Of a DNA stretch of 64,000 bases, positions 1 to 13,488 are shown one piece after another. The notes under the pieces were generated by a model. It saw only the letters and a list, made by a program, of their open reading frames with translations, was not told the DNA's origin and did no database searches. The position numbers were made by a program, and so were the translations under genes. This DNA is from Symsagittifera roscoffensis (taxonomy: Eukaryota; Xenacoelomorpha; Acoela; Convolutidae). Position 1 is the stretch's first letter. Each line of letters begins with the position of its first letter. The DNA is taken from NCBI RefSeq assembly GCF_963678635.1, contig NC_087067.1, forward strand, positions 7,110,647 through 7,174,646, written 5' to 3'.

Positions 1-1914
1 GAGTGTTTGCGTGTGTGTACCTGACTGGTGAACATGATGTACCTTCTTCTGCGGTGGCTTCTGTTTTATCTAGAGTACTAAGGAGAGAGTGTATGTGTGT
101 GTACCTGACTGATGAACATGATGCATCTCCATCTGCCGTGGCGTCTGTGTTTTCTTGTTTGTTAAAGAAAGAGTGTATGTTTGTGTCTACCTGACTGATG
201 AACATGATGCATCTCCATCTGCCGTGGTGTCTGTTTTATCTTGAGTTTTAAAGAGAAATTGTATGTGTGTACCTGACTGATGAACATGGTGTATCTACAT
301 CTTGTGTGGCGTCTGTATTATCTTGAGTGTTAAAGATAGTGTTTGCGTGTGTGTACCTGACTGATGAACATGATGTACCTTCTTCTGCGGTGGCTTCTGT
401 TTTATCTTGAGTATAAAAGAGAGATTGTATGTGTGTGTGTGTACCTGACTGATGAACATGATGCATCTCCATCTGCCGTGGCGTCTGTGTTTTCTTGTTT
501 GTTAAAGAAAGAGTGTATGTTTGTGTCTACCTGACTGATGAACATGATGCATCTCCATCTGCCGTGGTGTCTGTTTTATCTTGAGTTTTAAAGAGAAATT
601 GTATGTGTGTACCTGACTGATGAACATGATGCATCTCCATCTACCGTGGCGTCTGTGTTTTCTTGATTGTTAAAAAAAGAGAGTATGTTTGTGTCAACCT
701 GACTGATGAACATGATGCATCTCCATCTGTCGTGGCGTCTGTATTAATTTGAGTAATAAAGAGAGTGTATACATGTGTGTGTACCTGACTGGTGAACATG
801 ATGTATCTCCATCTGGTGTGGCGTCTGTATTATCTTGAGTGTTAAAGAGAGTGTTTGCGTGTGTGTACCTGACTGATGAACATGATGTACCTTCTTCTGC
901 GGTGGCTTCTGTTTTATTTAGAGTATTAAGGAGAGAGTGTATGTGTGTGTACCTGACTGATGAACATGATGCATCTCCATCTGCCGTGGCGTCTGTGTTT
1001 TCTTGAGTGTTAAAGAAAGAGTGTATGTTTGTGTCTACCTGACTGATGAACATGATGCATCTCCATCTGCCGTGGTGTCTGTATTACTTTGAGTAATAAA
1101 GAGAGTGTATATATGTGTGTGTACCTGATTGATGAACATGATGTATCTCCATCTTGTGTGGCGTCTGTATTATCTTGAGTGTTAAAGATAGTGTTTGCGT
1201 GTGTGTACCTGACTGATTAACATGATGTACGTTCTTCTGCAGTGGCTTCTGTTTTATCTAGAGTATTAAGGAGAGATTGTATGTGTGTGTACCTGACTGA
1301 TGAACATGATGTATCTCCATCTGCCGTGGCGTCTGTGTTTTCTTGAGTAATAAAGAGAGAGTGGATGTGTGTGTACCTGACTGATGAACATGATTTATCT
1401 CCATCTACCGTGGCGTCTGTTTTATCTTGAGTTTAAAAGAGTGATTGTATGTGTGTACCTGACTGATGAACATGATGTATCTCCATCTGTCGTGGCGTCT
1501 GTATTAATTTGAGTAATAAAGAGAGTGTTTATATGTGTGTGTACCTGACTGATGAACATGATGTATCTCCATCTTGTGTGGCGTCTGTATTATCTTGAGT
1601 GTTAAAGAGAGTGTTTGCGTGTGTGTACCTGACTGGTGAACATGATGTACCTTCTTCTGCGGTGGCTTCTGTTTTATCTAGAGTACTAAGGAGAGAGTGT
1701 ATGTGTGTGTACCTGACTGATGAACATGATGCATCTCCATCTGCCGTGGCGTCTGTGTTTTCTTGTTTGTTAAAGAAAGAGTGTATGTTTGTGTCTACCT
1801 GACTGATGAACATGATGCATCTCCATCTGCCGTGGTGTCTGTTTTATCTTGAGTTTTAAAGAGAAATTGTATGTGTGTACCTGACTGATGAACATGGTGT
1901 ATCTACATCTTGTG

Positions 1915-3104
1915 TGGCGTCTGTATTATCTTGAGTGTTAAAGATAGTGTTTGCGTGTGTGTACCTGACTGATTAACTTGATGTACGTTCTTCTGCAGTG
2001 GCTTCTGTTTTATCTAGAGTATTAAGGAGAAGAGAGTGTATGTGTGTGTACCTAACTGATGAACATGATGTATCTCCATCTGCCGTGGCGTCTGTGTTTT
2101 CTTGAGTATTAAAGAGAGAGTAGATGTGTGTGTACCTGACTGATGAACATGATTTATCTCCATCTGCCGTGGCGTCTGTTTTATCTTGAGTATTAAAGAG
2201 AGATTGTATGCGTGTGTGTGTGTACCTGACTGATGAACATGATGTATCTCCACCTGTCTTGGTGTCTGTGTTTTCTTGAGTATTAAAAAGAGAGTGTATG
2301 TTTGTGTGTACCTGACTGATGAACATGATGTATCTTCATCTCTCGTGGTGTCTGTTTTATCTTGAGCTCTAAAGAGAGAATGTATATGTGTATCTGACTG
2401 ATGAACATGATGTATCTACATCTGCCGTGGCGTCTGTTTTGTCTCGAGTGTTAAAGAGAGTGTAAGTGTGTGTACCTGACTGATGAACATGATGTATCTC
2501 CATCTGCTGTGGCGTCTGTATTATCTTGAGTGTTAAAGATAGTGTTTGCCTGTGTGTACCTGACTGATTAACTTGATGTACGTTCTTCTGCAGTGGCTTC
2601 TGTTTTATCTAGAGTATTAAGGAGAAGAGAGTGTATGTGTGTGTACCTAACTGATGAACATGATGTATCTCCATCTGCCGTGGCGTCTGTGTTTTCTTGA
2701 GTATTAAAGAGAGGGTAGATGTGTGTGTACCTGACTGATGAACATGATTTATCTCCATCTGCCGTGGCGTCTGTTTTATCTTGAGTATTAAAGAGAGATT
2801 GTATGCGTGTGTGTGTGTACCTGACTGATGAACATGATGTATCTCCATCTGTCTTGGTGTCTGTGTTTTCTTGAGTATTAAAAAGAGAGTGTATGTTTGT
2901 GTGTACCTGACTGATGAACATGATGTATCTTCATCTCTCGTGGTGTCTGTTTTATCTTGAGCTCTAAAGAGAGAATGTATATGTGTATCTGACTGATGAA
3001 CATGATGTATCTACATCTGCCGTGGCGTCTGTTTTGTCTCGAGTGTTAAAGAGAGTGTAAGTGTGTGTACCTGACTGATGAACATGATGTATCTCCATCT
3101 GCTG
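1915..3104. repeat. Higher-order repeat, two 595-bp copies
   Basis: About seven satellite monomers at 1915-2509 recur at 2510-3104 with a constant 595-bp offset and only a few substitutions (for example cacctgtc against catctgtc, and an a/g change near 2711). Neighbouring monomers differ from one another far more than the two blocks do, so this is a recent block duplication within the array. Boundaries are accurate to about 20 bp. Confidence 0.85.
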
Positions 3105-5499
3105 TGGCGTCTGTTATATCTTGAATATTAAAGAGAGAGTGTATATGTGTATCTGACTGATGAACATGATGTATCTACATCTGCTGTGGCGTCTGTATTG
3201 TCTCGAGTGTTAAAGAGAGTGTAAGTGTGTGTACCTGACTGATGAACATGATGTATCTTCTTCTGCGGTGGCTGCTGTTTTATCTAGAGTATTAAGGAGA
3301 GAGTATATGTGTGTGCACCTGACTGATCAACATGATGTATCTCCATCTGCCGTGGCGTCTGTGTTTTCTTGAGTGTTAAATAAAGAGTGTATGTTTGTGT
3401 CTACCTGACTGATGAACATGATGCATCTCCACCTGTCGTGGCGTCTGTATTAATTTGAGTAATAAAGAGAGTGTATATATGTGTGTGTACCTGACTGATG
3501 AACATGATGTATCTCCATCTGCGTGGCGTCTGTGTTTTCTTGAGTGTTAAAGAAAGAGTGTATGTTTGTGTCTACCTGACTGATGAACATGATGCATCTC
3601 CATCTAACGTGGTGTCTGTTTTATCTTGAGTTTTAAAGAGAAATTGTATGTGTACCTGACTGATGAACATGGTGTATCTACATCTTGTGTGGCGTCTGTA
3701 TTATCTTGAGTGTTAAAGATAGTGTTTGCGTGTGTGTACCTGACTGATTAACATGATTTACGTTCTTCTGCAGTGGCTTCTGTTTTATGTAGAGTATTAA
3801 GGAGAGAGTGTATGTGTGTGTACCTGACTGATGAACATGATGTATCTCCATCTGCCGTGGCGTCTGTGTTTTCTTGAGTATTAAAGAGAGAGTGGATGTG
3901 TGTGTACCTGACTGATGAACATGATGTATCTCCATCTGCCGTGGCGTCTGTTTTATCTTGAGTATTAAAGAGAGATGTGTGTGTGTGTGTGTGTGTACCT
4001 GACTGATGAACATGATGTATCTCCATCTGTCTTGGTGTCTGTGTTTTCTTGAGTATTAAAAAAAGAGTGTATGTTTGTGTGTACCTGACTGATGAACATG
4101 ATGTATCTTCATCTCTCGTGGTGTCTGTTTTATCTTGAGCTCTAAATAGAGAGTGTATATTTGTATCTGACCGATGAACATGATGTATCTACATCTGCCG
4201 TGGCGTCTGTATTATCTCGAGTGTTAAAGAGAGTGTAAGTTGTGTACCTGACTGATGAACATGATGTATCTCCATCTGCTGTGGCGTCTGTTATATCTTG
4301 AATATTAAAGAGAGAGTGTATATGTGTATCTGACTGATGAACATGATGTATCTACATCTGCCGTGGCGTCTGTATTATCTCGAGTGTTAAAGAGAGTGTA
4401 AGTGTGTGTACCTGACTGATGAACATGATGTATCTCCATCTGCCGTGGCGTCTGTGTTTTCTTGAGTGTTAAAAAAGAGTGTATGTTTGTGTCTACCTGA
4501 CTGATGAACATGATGCATCTCCATCTGTCGTGGCGTCTGTATTAATTTGAGTAATAAAGAGAGTGTATATATGTGTGTGTACCTGACTGATGAACATGAT
4601 GTATCTCCATCTGCCGTGGCGTCTGTGTTTTCTTGAGTGTTAAAGAAAGAGTGTATGTTTGTGTCTACCTGACTGATGAACATGATGCATCTCCATCTGC
4701 CGTGGTGTCTGTTTTATCTTGAGTTTTAAAGAGAAATTGTATGTGTGTACCTGACTGATGAACATGGTGTATCTACATCTTGTGTGGCGTCTGTATTATC
4801 TTGAGTGTTAAAGATAGTGTTTGCGTGTGTGTACCTGACTGATTAACATGATGTACGTTCTTCTGCGGTGGCTTCTGTTTTATGTAGAGTATTAAGGAGA
4901 GAGTGTATTTGTGTGTACCTGACTGATGAACATGATGTATCTCCATCTGCCATGGCGTCTGTTTTATCTTGAGTATTAAACAGAGATTGTGTGTGTGTGT
5001 GTACTTGACTGATGAACATGATGTATCTCCATCTGTCGTGGCGTCTGTTTTATCTTGACTAATAAAAAGAGAGTGTTTATGTGTGTTCCTGACTGATGAA
5101 CATGATGTATCTCCATCTGCCGTGGCGTCTGTTTTATCTTGAGTATAAAAGAGAGATTGTATGTGTGTGTGTGTACCTGACTGATGAACATGATGTATCT
5201 CCATCTGTCTTGGTGTCTGTGTTTTCTTGAGTATTAAAAAAAGAGTGTATGTTTGTGTGTACCTGACTGATGAACATGATGTATCTTCATCTCTCGTGGT
5301 GTCTGTTTTATCTTGAGCTCTAAAGAGAGAGTGTATATGTGTATCTGACTGATGAACATGATGTATCTACATCTGCCGTGGCGTCTGTATTATCTCGAGT
5401 ATTAAAGAGAGTGTAAGTGTGTGTACCTGACTGATGAACATGATGTATCTCCATCTGCTGTGGCGTCTGTTATATCTTGAATATTAAAGAGAGAGTGTA

Positions 5500-7331
5500 T
5501 ATGTGTATCTGACGGATGAACATGATGTATCTACATCTGCCGTGGCGTCTGTATTATCTCGAGTGTTAAAGAGAGTGTAAGTGTGTGTACCTGACTGATG
5601 AACATGATGTACCTTCTTCTGCGGTGGCTGCTGTTTTATCTAGAGTATTAAGGAGAGAGTGTATGTGTGTGTACCTGACTGATGATTATATGTATCTCCA
5701 TCTGCCGTGGCGTCTGTGTTTTCTTGAGTGTTAAAGAAAGAGTGTATGTTTGTGTCTACCTGACTGATGAACATGATGTATCTCCATCTGCCGTGGTGTC
5801 TGTTTTATCTTGAGTTTTTAAGAGAAATTGTATGTGTGTACCTGACTGATGAACATGATGTATCTCCATCTGTCGTGGCGTCTGTATTAATTTGAGTAAT
5901 AAAGAGAGTGTATATTTGTGTAAGTACCTGACTGATGAACATGATGTATCTCCATCTTGTGTGGCGTCTGTATTATCTTGAGAATAAAGAGAGTGTTTGC
6001 GTTTGTGTACCTGACTGATGAACATGATGTACCTTCTTCTGCGGTGGCTTCTGTTTTATCTAGAGTTTTAAGGAGAGAGTGTATGTGTGTGTACCTGACT
6101 GATGAACATGATGTCTCTCCATCTGCCGTGGCGTCTGTGTTTTCTTGAGTTTTAAAGAGAAATTGTATGTGTGTACCTGACTGATGAATATGGTGTATCT
6201 ACATCTTGTGTGGCGTCTGTATTATCTTGATTGTTAAAGATAGTGTTTTCGTGTGTGTACCTGACTGATTAACATGATGTATTTCCATCTGCTGTGGCCT
6301 CAGTTTTATCTTGAGTGTTAAAGAGAGTGTATATGTGTGTGTACCTGACTGGTTAACATGATGTATCTCCATCTGCTGTGGCCTCTGTATTATCTTGAGT
6401 GTTAAAGAGAGTGTACATGTGTATCTGACTGATGAACATGATGTATCTACATCTGCCGTGGCGTCTTTATTATCTCGAGTGTTAAAGAGAGTGTAAGTGT
6501 GTGTACCTGACTGATGAACATGATGTACCTTCTTCTGCGGTGGCTGCTGATGTATCTAGAGTATTATGGAGAGAGTGTATGTGTGTGTACCTGACTGATG
6601 AACATATGTATCTCCATCTGCCGTGGCGTCTGTGTTTTCTTGAGTGTTAAAGAAAGAGTGTATGTTTGTGTCTACCTGACTGATGAACATGATGTATCTC
6701 CATCTGCCGTGGCGTCTGTTTTAATTTGAGTTTTTAAGAGAAATTGTATTTGTGTACCTGACTGATGAACATGATGTATCTCCATCTGTCGTGGCGTCTG
6801 TATTAATTTGAGTAATAAAGAGAGTGTATATATGTGTGTGTACCTGATTGATGAACATGATGTATCTCCATCTTGTGTGGCGTCTGTATTATCTTGAGAA
6901 TAAAGATAGTGTTTGCGTTTGTGTACCTGACTGATGAACATGATGTACCTTCTTCTGCGGTGGCTTCTGTTTTATCTAGAGTTTTAAGGAGAGAGTGTAT
7001 GTGTGTGTACCTGACTGATGAACATGATGTATCTCCATCTGCCGTGGCGTCTGTGTTTTCTTGAGTTTTAAAGAGAAATTGTATGTGTGTACCTGACTGA
7101 TGAATATGGTGTATCTACATCTTGTGTGGCGTCTGTATTATCTTGAGTGTTAAAGATAGTGTTTGCGTGTGTGTACCTGACTGATTAACATGATGTATCT
7201 CCATCTGCTGTGGCCTCAGTTTTATCTTGAGTGTTAAAGAGAGTGTATATGTGTGTGTACCTGACTGGTTAACATGATGTATCTCCATCTGCTGTGGCCT
7301 CTGTATTATCTTGAGCATTAAAGAGAGTGTA
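5500..7331. repeat. Higher-order repeat, two 916-bp copies
   Basis: Eleven monomers at about 5500-6415 recur at about 6416-7331, offset 916 bp. Shared markers include the monomer with TACCTTCTTCTGCGGTGGC followed by CTGCTG, and a truncated monomer with ATATGTATCTCC. Related but rearranged blocks occur again near 8650-9080 and 9860-10770. Edges are approximate. Confidence 0.75.
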
Positions 7332-7571
7332 TATGTATGTACTTGACTGATTAACATGATGTATCTCCATCTGCCGTGGCGTCTGTATTATCTTGAGTAT
7401 TAAAGAAAGATTGTAACTGTGTGTGTACCTGAATGATGAACATGATAAATCTCCGTCTGCAGTGGCATCTGTTTTATCTTGAGTATTGAAGATAGTGCAT
7501 AAGTGGGTGTACCTGATTTATGAACATGATGTATCTCCATCTGCCGTGACGTCTGTATTATCTTGAGTATT

Positions 7572-7573
<2 letters not shown>

Positions 7574-7623
<50 letters not shown>
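7574..7623. repeat. (GA)n microsatellite inside a satellite monomer
   Basis: About 50 bp of uninterrupted GA dinucleotides replace the short AGAGAGAG tail of one monomer. Smaller expansions of the same tail occur near 8539, 9130 and 10983, so this phase of the monomer is the slippage-prone site. Confidence 0.95.
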
Positions 7624-7625
<2 letters not shown>

Positions 7626-10600
7626 TATTTGTGTGTACCTGACTGATGAACATGATGTATCTCCATCTTCTGTGGCGTCCGTTTTATCAAGAGTATCAAG
7701 GAGAGAGTGTATGTGTGTGTGCCTGACTGATGAACACGGTGTATCTCCATCTGCCGTCGCGTCTGTGTTTTCTTGAGTAATAAAGAAAGAGAGTGTGTGT
7801 GTACCTGACTGATGAACACGATGTATCTCCATCTGCCGTGGCGTCTCCTTTATCTTGAGTTTTAAAGAGAGAGTTTATGTGTGTGTACCTGACTGATGAA
7901 CATGATGTATCTACATCTGCCGTGGCGTCTGTATTATCTTGGGTATTAAAGAGAGTTTATGTCTGTGTGTACCTGATTGATAAACATAATGCATCTCCAT
8001 CTGCCGTGGCGTCTGTTTCATCTTGAGTATTAAAGAGAGTATATGTGTGGATGTACATGACTGATGAACATGGTGTAAACCCAACAGCTTGGCGCTTGAA
8101 TTATCTGGACTAATAAAGAGATATTGTATGTGTGTACCTACCTGACTGATGAACATGATATATCTCCATCTGTCGTGGCGTGTGTATTAATATGAGTAAT
8201 AAAGAGAGTGTAAATGTGTGTGTACCTGACTGATGAACATGATGTATATCCATCTTGTGTGGCGTCTGTATTATCTTGAGTGTTAAAGAGAGTGGATATT
8301 TGTGTGTCTACCTTACTGATGAACATGATGTATCTCCATCTTGTGTGGCGTCTGTATTATCTTGAGAAAAAAGAGAGTGTTTGCGTTTGTGTACCTGACT
8401 GATTAACATGATGTATCTCCATCTGCTGTGGCCTCTGTATTATCTTGAGTGTTAAAGAGAGTGTATATGTATGTACCTGACTGATTAACATGATGTGGCT
8501 CCATCTGCCGTGACGTCTGTAATATCTTGAGTATTAAAGAGAGAGAGAGAGTGTATTTGTGTGTACCTGACTGATGAACATGATGTAGCTCCATCTTCTG
8601 TGGCGTCCGTTTTATCAAGAGTATCAAGGAGAGAGTGTATGTGTGTGTATGCCTGACTGATGAACACGATGTACCTTCTTCTGCGGTGGCTTCTGTTTTA
8701 TCTAGAGTTTTAAGGAGAGAGTGTATGTGTGTGTACCTGACTGATGAACATGATGTATCTCCATCTGCCGTGGCGTCTGTGTTTTCTTGAGTTTTAAAGA
8801 GAAATTGTATGTGTGTACCTGACTGATGAATATGGTGTATCTACATCTTGTGTGGCGTCTGTATTATCTTGAGTGTTAAAGATAGTGTTTGCGTGTGTGT
8901 ACCTGACTGATTAACATGATGTGTCTCCATCTGCTGTGGCCTCAGTTTTATCTTGAGTGTTAAAGAGAGTGTATATGTGTGTGTACCTGACTGGTTAACA
9001 TGATGTATCTCCATCTGCTGTGGCCTCTGTATTATCTTGAGTGTTAAAGAGAGTGTATATGTATGTACCTGACTGATTAACATGATGTATCTCCATCTGC
9101 CGTGACGTCTGTAATATCTTGAGTATTAAAGAGAGAGAGAGAGTGTATTTGTGTGTACCTGACTGATGAACATGATGTATCTCCATCTTCTGTGGCATCC
9201 ATTTTATCAAGAGTATCAAGGAGAGAGTGTATGTGTGTGTGTGTGCCTGACTGATGAACACGATGTATCTCCATCTGCCGTCGCGTCTGTGTTTTCTTGA
9301 GTAATAAAGAAAGAGAGTGTGTTTGTACCTGACTGATGAACACGATGTATCTCCATCTGCCGTGGCGTCTCCTTTATCTTGAGTTTTAAAGAGAGATTTT
9401 ATGTGTGTGTACCTGACTGATGAACATGATGTATCTACATCTGCCGTGGCGTCTGTATTAACTTGGGTATTAAAGAGAGTTTATGTCTGTGTGTACCTGA
9501 TTGATAAACATAATGCATCTCCATCTGCCGTGGCGTCTGTTTCATCTTGAGTATTAAAGAGAGTGTATGTATGGATGTACATGACTAATGAACATGGTGT
9601 AAACCCAACTGCTTGGCGCTTGAGTTATCTGGACTAATAAAGAGAGATTGTATGTGTGTACCTACCTGACTGATGAACATGATACATCTCCATCTGTCGT
9701 GGCGTGTGTGTTAATATGAGTATTAAAGAGAGTGTAAATGTGTGTGTACCTGACTGATGAACATGATGTATCTCCATCTTGTGTGACGTCTGTATTGTCT
9801 TGAGTATTAAGGAGATAGTGTTTGTGTGTGTACCTGACTGATGAACATGATGTATCTCCATCTTGTGTGGCGTCTGTATTATCTTGAGAATAAAGAGAGT
9901 GTTTGCGTTTGTGTACCTGACTGATGAACATGATGTACCTTCTTCTGCGGTGGCTTCTGTTTTATCTAGAGTTTTAAGGAGAGAGTGTATGTGTGTGTAC
10001 CTGACTGATGAACATGATGTATCTCCATCTGCCGTGGCGTCTGTGTTTTCTTGAGTTTTAAAGAAAAATTGTATGTGTGTACCTGACTGATGAATATGGT
10101 GTATCTACATCTTGTGTGGCGTCTGTATTATCTTGAGTGTTAAAGATAGTGGTTATGTGTGTGTCTACCTTACTGATGAACATGATGTATCTCCACCTTG
10201 TGTGGCGTCTGAATTGTCTTGAGTATTAAGGAGATAGTGTTTGTGTGTGTACCTGACTGATGAACATGATGTATCTCCATCTTGTGTGGCGTCTGTATTA
10301 TCTTGAGAATAAAGAGAGTGTTTGCGTTTGTGTACTGACTGATGAACATGATGTACCTTCTTCTGCGGTGGCTTCTGTTTTATCTAGAGTTTTGAGGAGA
10401 GAGTGTATGTGTGTGTACCTGACTGATGAACATGATGTATCTCCATCTGCCGTGGCGTCTGTGTTTTCTTGAGTTTTAAAGAGAAATTGTATGTGTGTAC
10501 CTGACTGATGAATATGGTGTATCTACATCTTGTGTGGCGTCTGTATTATCTTGAGTGTTAAAGATAGTGTTTGCGTGTGTGTACCTGACTGATAAACATG

Positions 10601-11272
10601 ATGTATCTCCATCTGCTGTGGCCTCAGTTTTATCTTGAGTGTTAAAGAGAGTGTATATGTGTGTGTACCTGACTGGTTAACATGATGTATCTCCATCTGC
10701 TGTGGCCTCTGTATTATCTTGAGTGTTAAAGAGAGTGTATATGTATGTAACTGACTGATTAACATGATGTATCTCCATCTGCCGTGGCGTCTGTATTATC
10801 TTGAGTATTAAAGAAAGATTGTAACTGTGTGTGTACCTGAATGATGAACATGATATATCTCCGTCTGCAGTGGCATCTGTTTTATCTTGAGTATTGAAGA
10901 TAGTGCATAAGTGGATGTACCTGATTTATGAACATGATGTATCTCCATCTGCCGTGACGTCTGTAAAATCTTGAGTATTAAAGAGAGAGAGAGAGAGAGA
11001 GTGTATTTGTGTGTACCTGACTGATGAACATGATGTATCTCCATCTTCTGTGGTTTCCGTTTCATCAAGAGTATCAAGGAGAGAGTGTATGTGTGTGTGT
11101 GCCTGACTGATGAACACAATGTATCTCCATCTGCCGTTGCGTCTGTGTTTTCTTGAGTAATAAAGAAAGAGAGTGTGTGTGTACCTGACTGATGAACACG
11201 ATGTATCTCCATCTGCCGTGGCGTCTCCTTTATCTTGAGTTTTAAAGAGAGAGTTTATGTGTGTGTACCTGA

Positions 11273-13488
11273 CTGATGAACATGATATATCTCCATCTGT
11301 CGTGGCGTGTGTATTAATATGAGTAATAAAGAGAGTGTAAATGTGTGTGTACCTGACTGATGAACATGATGTATCTCCATCTTGTGTGGCGTCTGTATTA
11401 TCTTGAGTGTTAATGAGAGTGGATATGTGTGTGTCTACCTTACTGATGAACACGATGTATCTCCACCTTGTGTGGCGTCTGAATTGTCTTGAGTATTAAA
11501 AAGAAGGCATAAGTGTGTACCTGACTGATTAAGATGATTTATCTCCAGCTGCCGTGGTGTCTGTATTATCTTGAGTATTAAAGAGAGATTGTAAGTGTGT
11601 GTGTGTGTACTTGAACGATGAACATGTTATATCTCCGTCTGCCGTGGCATCTGTATTATCTTGATTATTGAAGATAATATTTAAGTAGGTGTACCTGATT
11701 TATGAACATGATGTATCTCCATCTGCCGTGGCGTCTGTATTATCTTGAGTATTAAAGAGAGGTTGTAAGTGTGTGTGTGTGTGTGTACTTGAATGATGAA
11801 AATGTTATAACTCCGTCTGCCGTGGCATCTGTATTATCTCGATTATTGAAGATAGTGTTCAAGTAAGTGTACCTGATTTATGAACATGATGTATCTCCAT
11901 CTGCCGTGGTGTCTGTCTTATCTTGAGTGTTAAAGAGAGAGTGTATTTGTGTGTGCCTGACTGATGAACAAGATGTATCTCCATCTTCCGTGGCGTCTGT
12001 TTTACCTAGAGTATTAAAAAGAGATTGTATGTGTGTGTGTGTGTACCTGACTGATGAACATGATGTATCTTCATCTGTCGTGGCGTCTGTATTTATTTGA
12101 ATAATAAAGAGAGTGTATATGTGTGTGTACCTGACTGATGAACATGATGTATCTCCATCTGCCGTGGCGTCTGTATTATCTTGAGTATTAAAGAGAGGTT
12201 GTAAGTGTGTGTGTGTACTTGAATGATGAAAATGTTATAACTCCGTCTGCCGTGGCATCTGTATTATCTCGATTATTGAAGATAGTGTTCAAGTAAGTGT
12301 ACCTGATTTATGAACATGATGTATCTCCATCTGCCGTGGTGTCTGTCTTATCTTGAGTGTTAAAGAGAGAGTGTATTTGTGTGTGCCTGACTGATGAACA
12401 AGATGTATCTCCATCTTCCGTGGCGTCTGTTTTACCTAGAGTATTAAAAAGAGATTGTATGTGTGTGTGTGTGTACCTGACTGATGAACATGATGTATCT
12501 ACATCTGCCGTGACTCTGTTTCATCTTGAGTATTAAAGAGAGTGTATGTGTGGATGTACATGACTGATGAATATGGTGTAAACCCAACTGCTTGGCGCTT
12601 GAATTATCTGGACTAATAAAGAGAGATTGTATGTGTGTACCTACCTTACTGATGAACATGATATATCTCCATCTGTCGTGGCGTGTGTATTAATATGAGT
12701 AATAAAGAGAGTGTAAATGTGTGTGTACCTGACTGATGAACATGATGTATCTCCATCTTGTGTGGCGTCTGTATTATCTTGAGTGTTAAAGAGAGTGGAT
12801 ATGTGTGTGTCTACCTTACTGATGAACATGATGTATCTCCACCTTGTGTGGCGTCTGAATTGTCTTGAGTATTAAAAAGAAGGCATAAGTGTGTACCTGA
12901 CTGATTAAGATGATTTATCTCCAGCTGCCGTGGTGTCTGTATTATCTTGAGTATTAAAGAGAGATTGTAAGTGTGTGTGTGTGTGTACTTGAACGATGAA
13001 CATGTTATATCTCCGTCTGCCGTGGCATCTGTATTATCTTGATTATTGAAGATAATATTTAAGTAGGTGTACCTGATTTATGAACATGATGTATCTCCAT
13101 CTGCCGTGGCGTCTGTATTATCTTGAGTATTAAAGAGAGGTTGTAAGTGTGTGTGTGTGTGTGTACTTGAATGATGAAAATGTTATAACTCCGTCTGCCG
13201 TGGCATCTGTATTATCTCGATTATTGAAGATAGTGTTCAAGTAAGTGTACCTGATTTATGAACATGATGTATCTCCATCTGCCGTGGTGTCTGTCTTATC
13301 TTGAGTGTTAAAGAGAGAGTGTATTTGTGTGTGCCTGACTGATGAACAAGATGTATCTCCATCTTCCGTGGCGTCTGTTTTACCTAGAGTATTAAAAAGA
13401 GATTGTATGTGTGTGTGTGTGTACCTGACTGATGAACATGATGTATCTTCATCTGTCGTGGCGTCTGTATTTATTTGAATAATAAAGA
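11273..13488. repeat. Higher-order repeat with 1378-bp period
   Basis: Sequence from about 11273-12110 recurs at about 12651-13488, offset 1378 bp. Inside the span a shorter block near 11941 is also repeated 430 bp later (near 12371), so two duplication events are nested. Diagnostic monomers read TGATGAAAATGTTATAACTC and GAACAAGATGTATCTCC. Edges are approximate. Confidence 0.75.
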
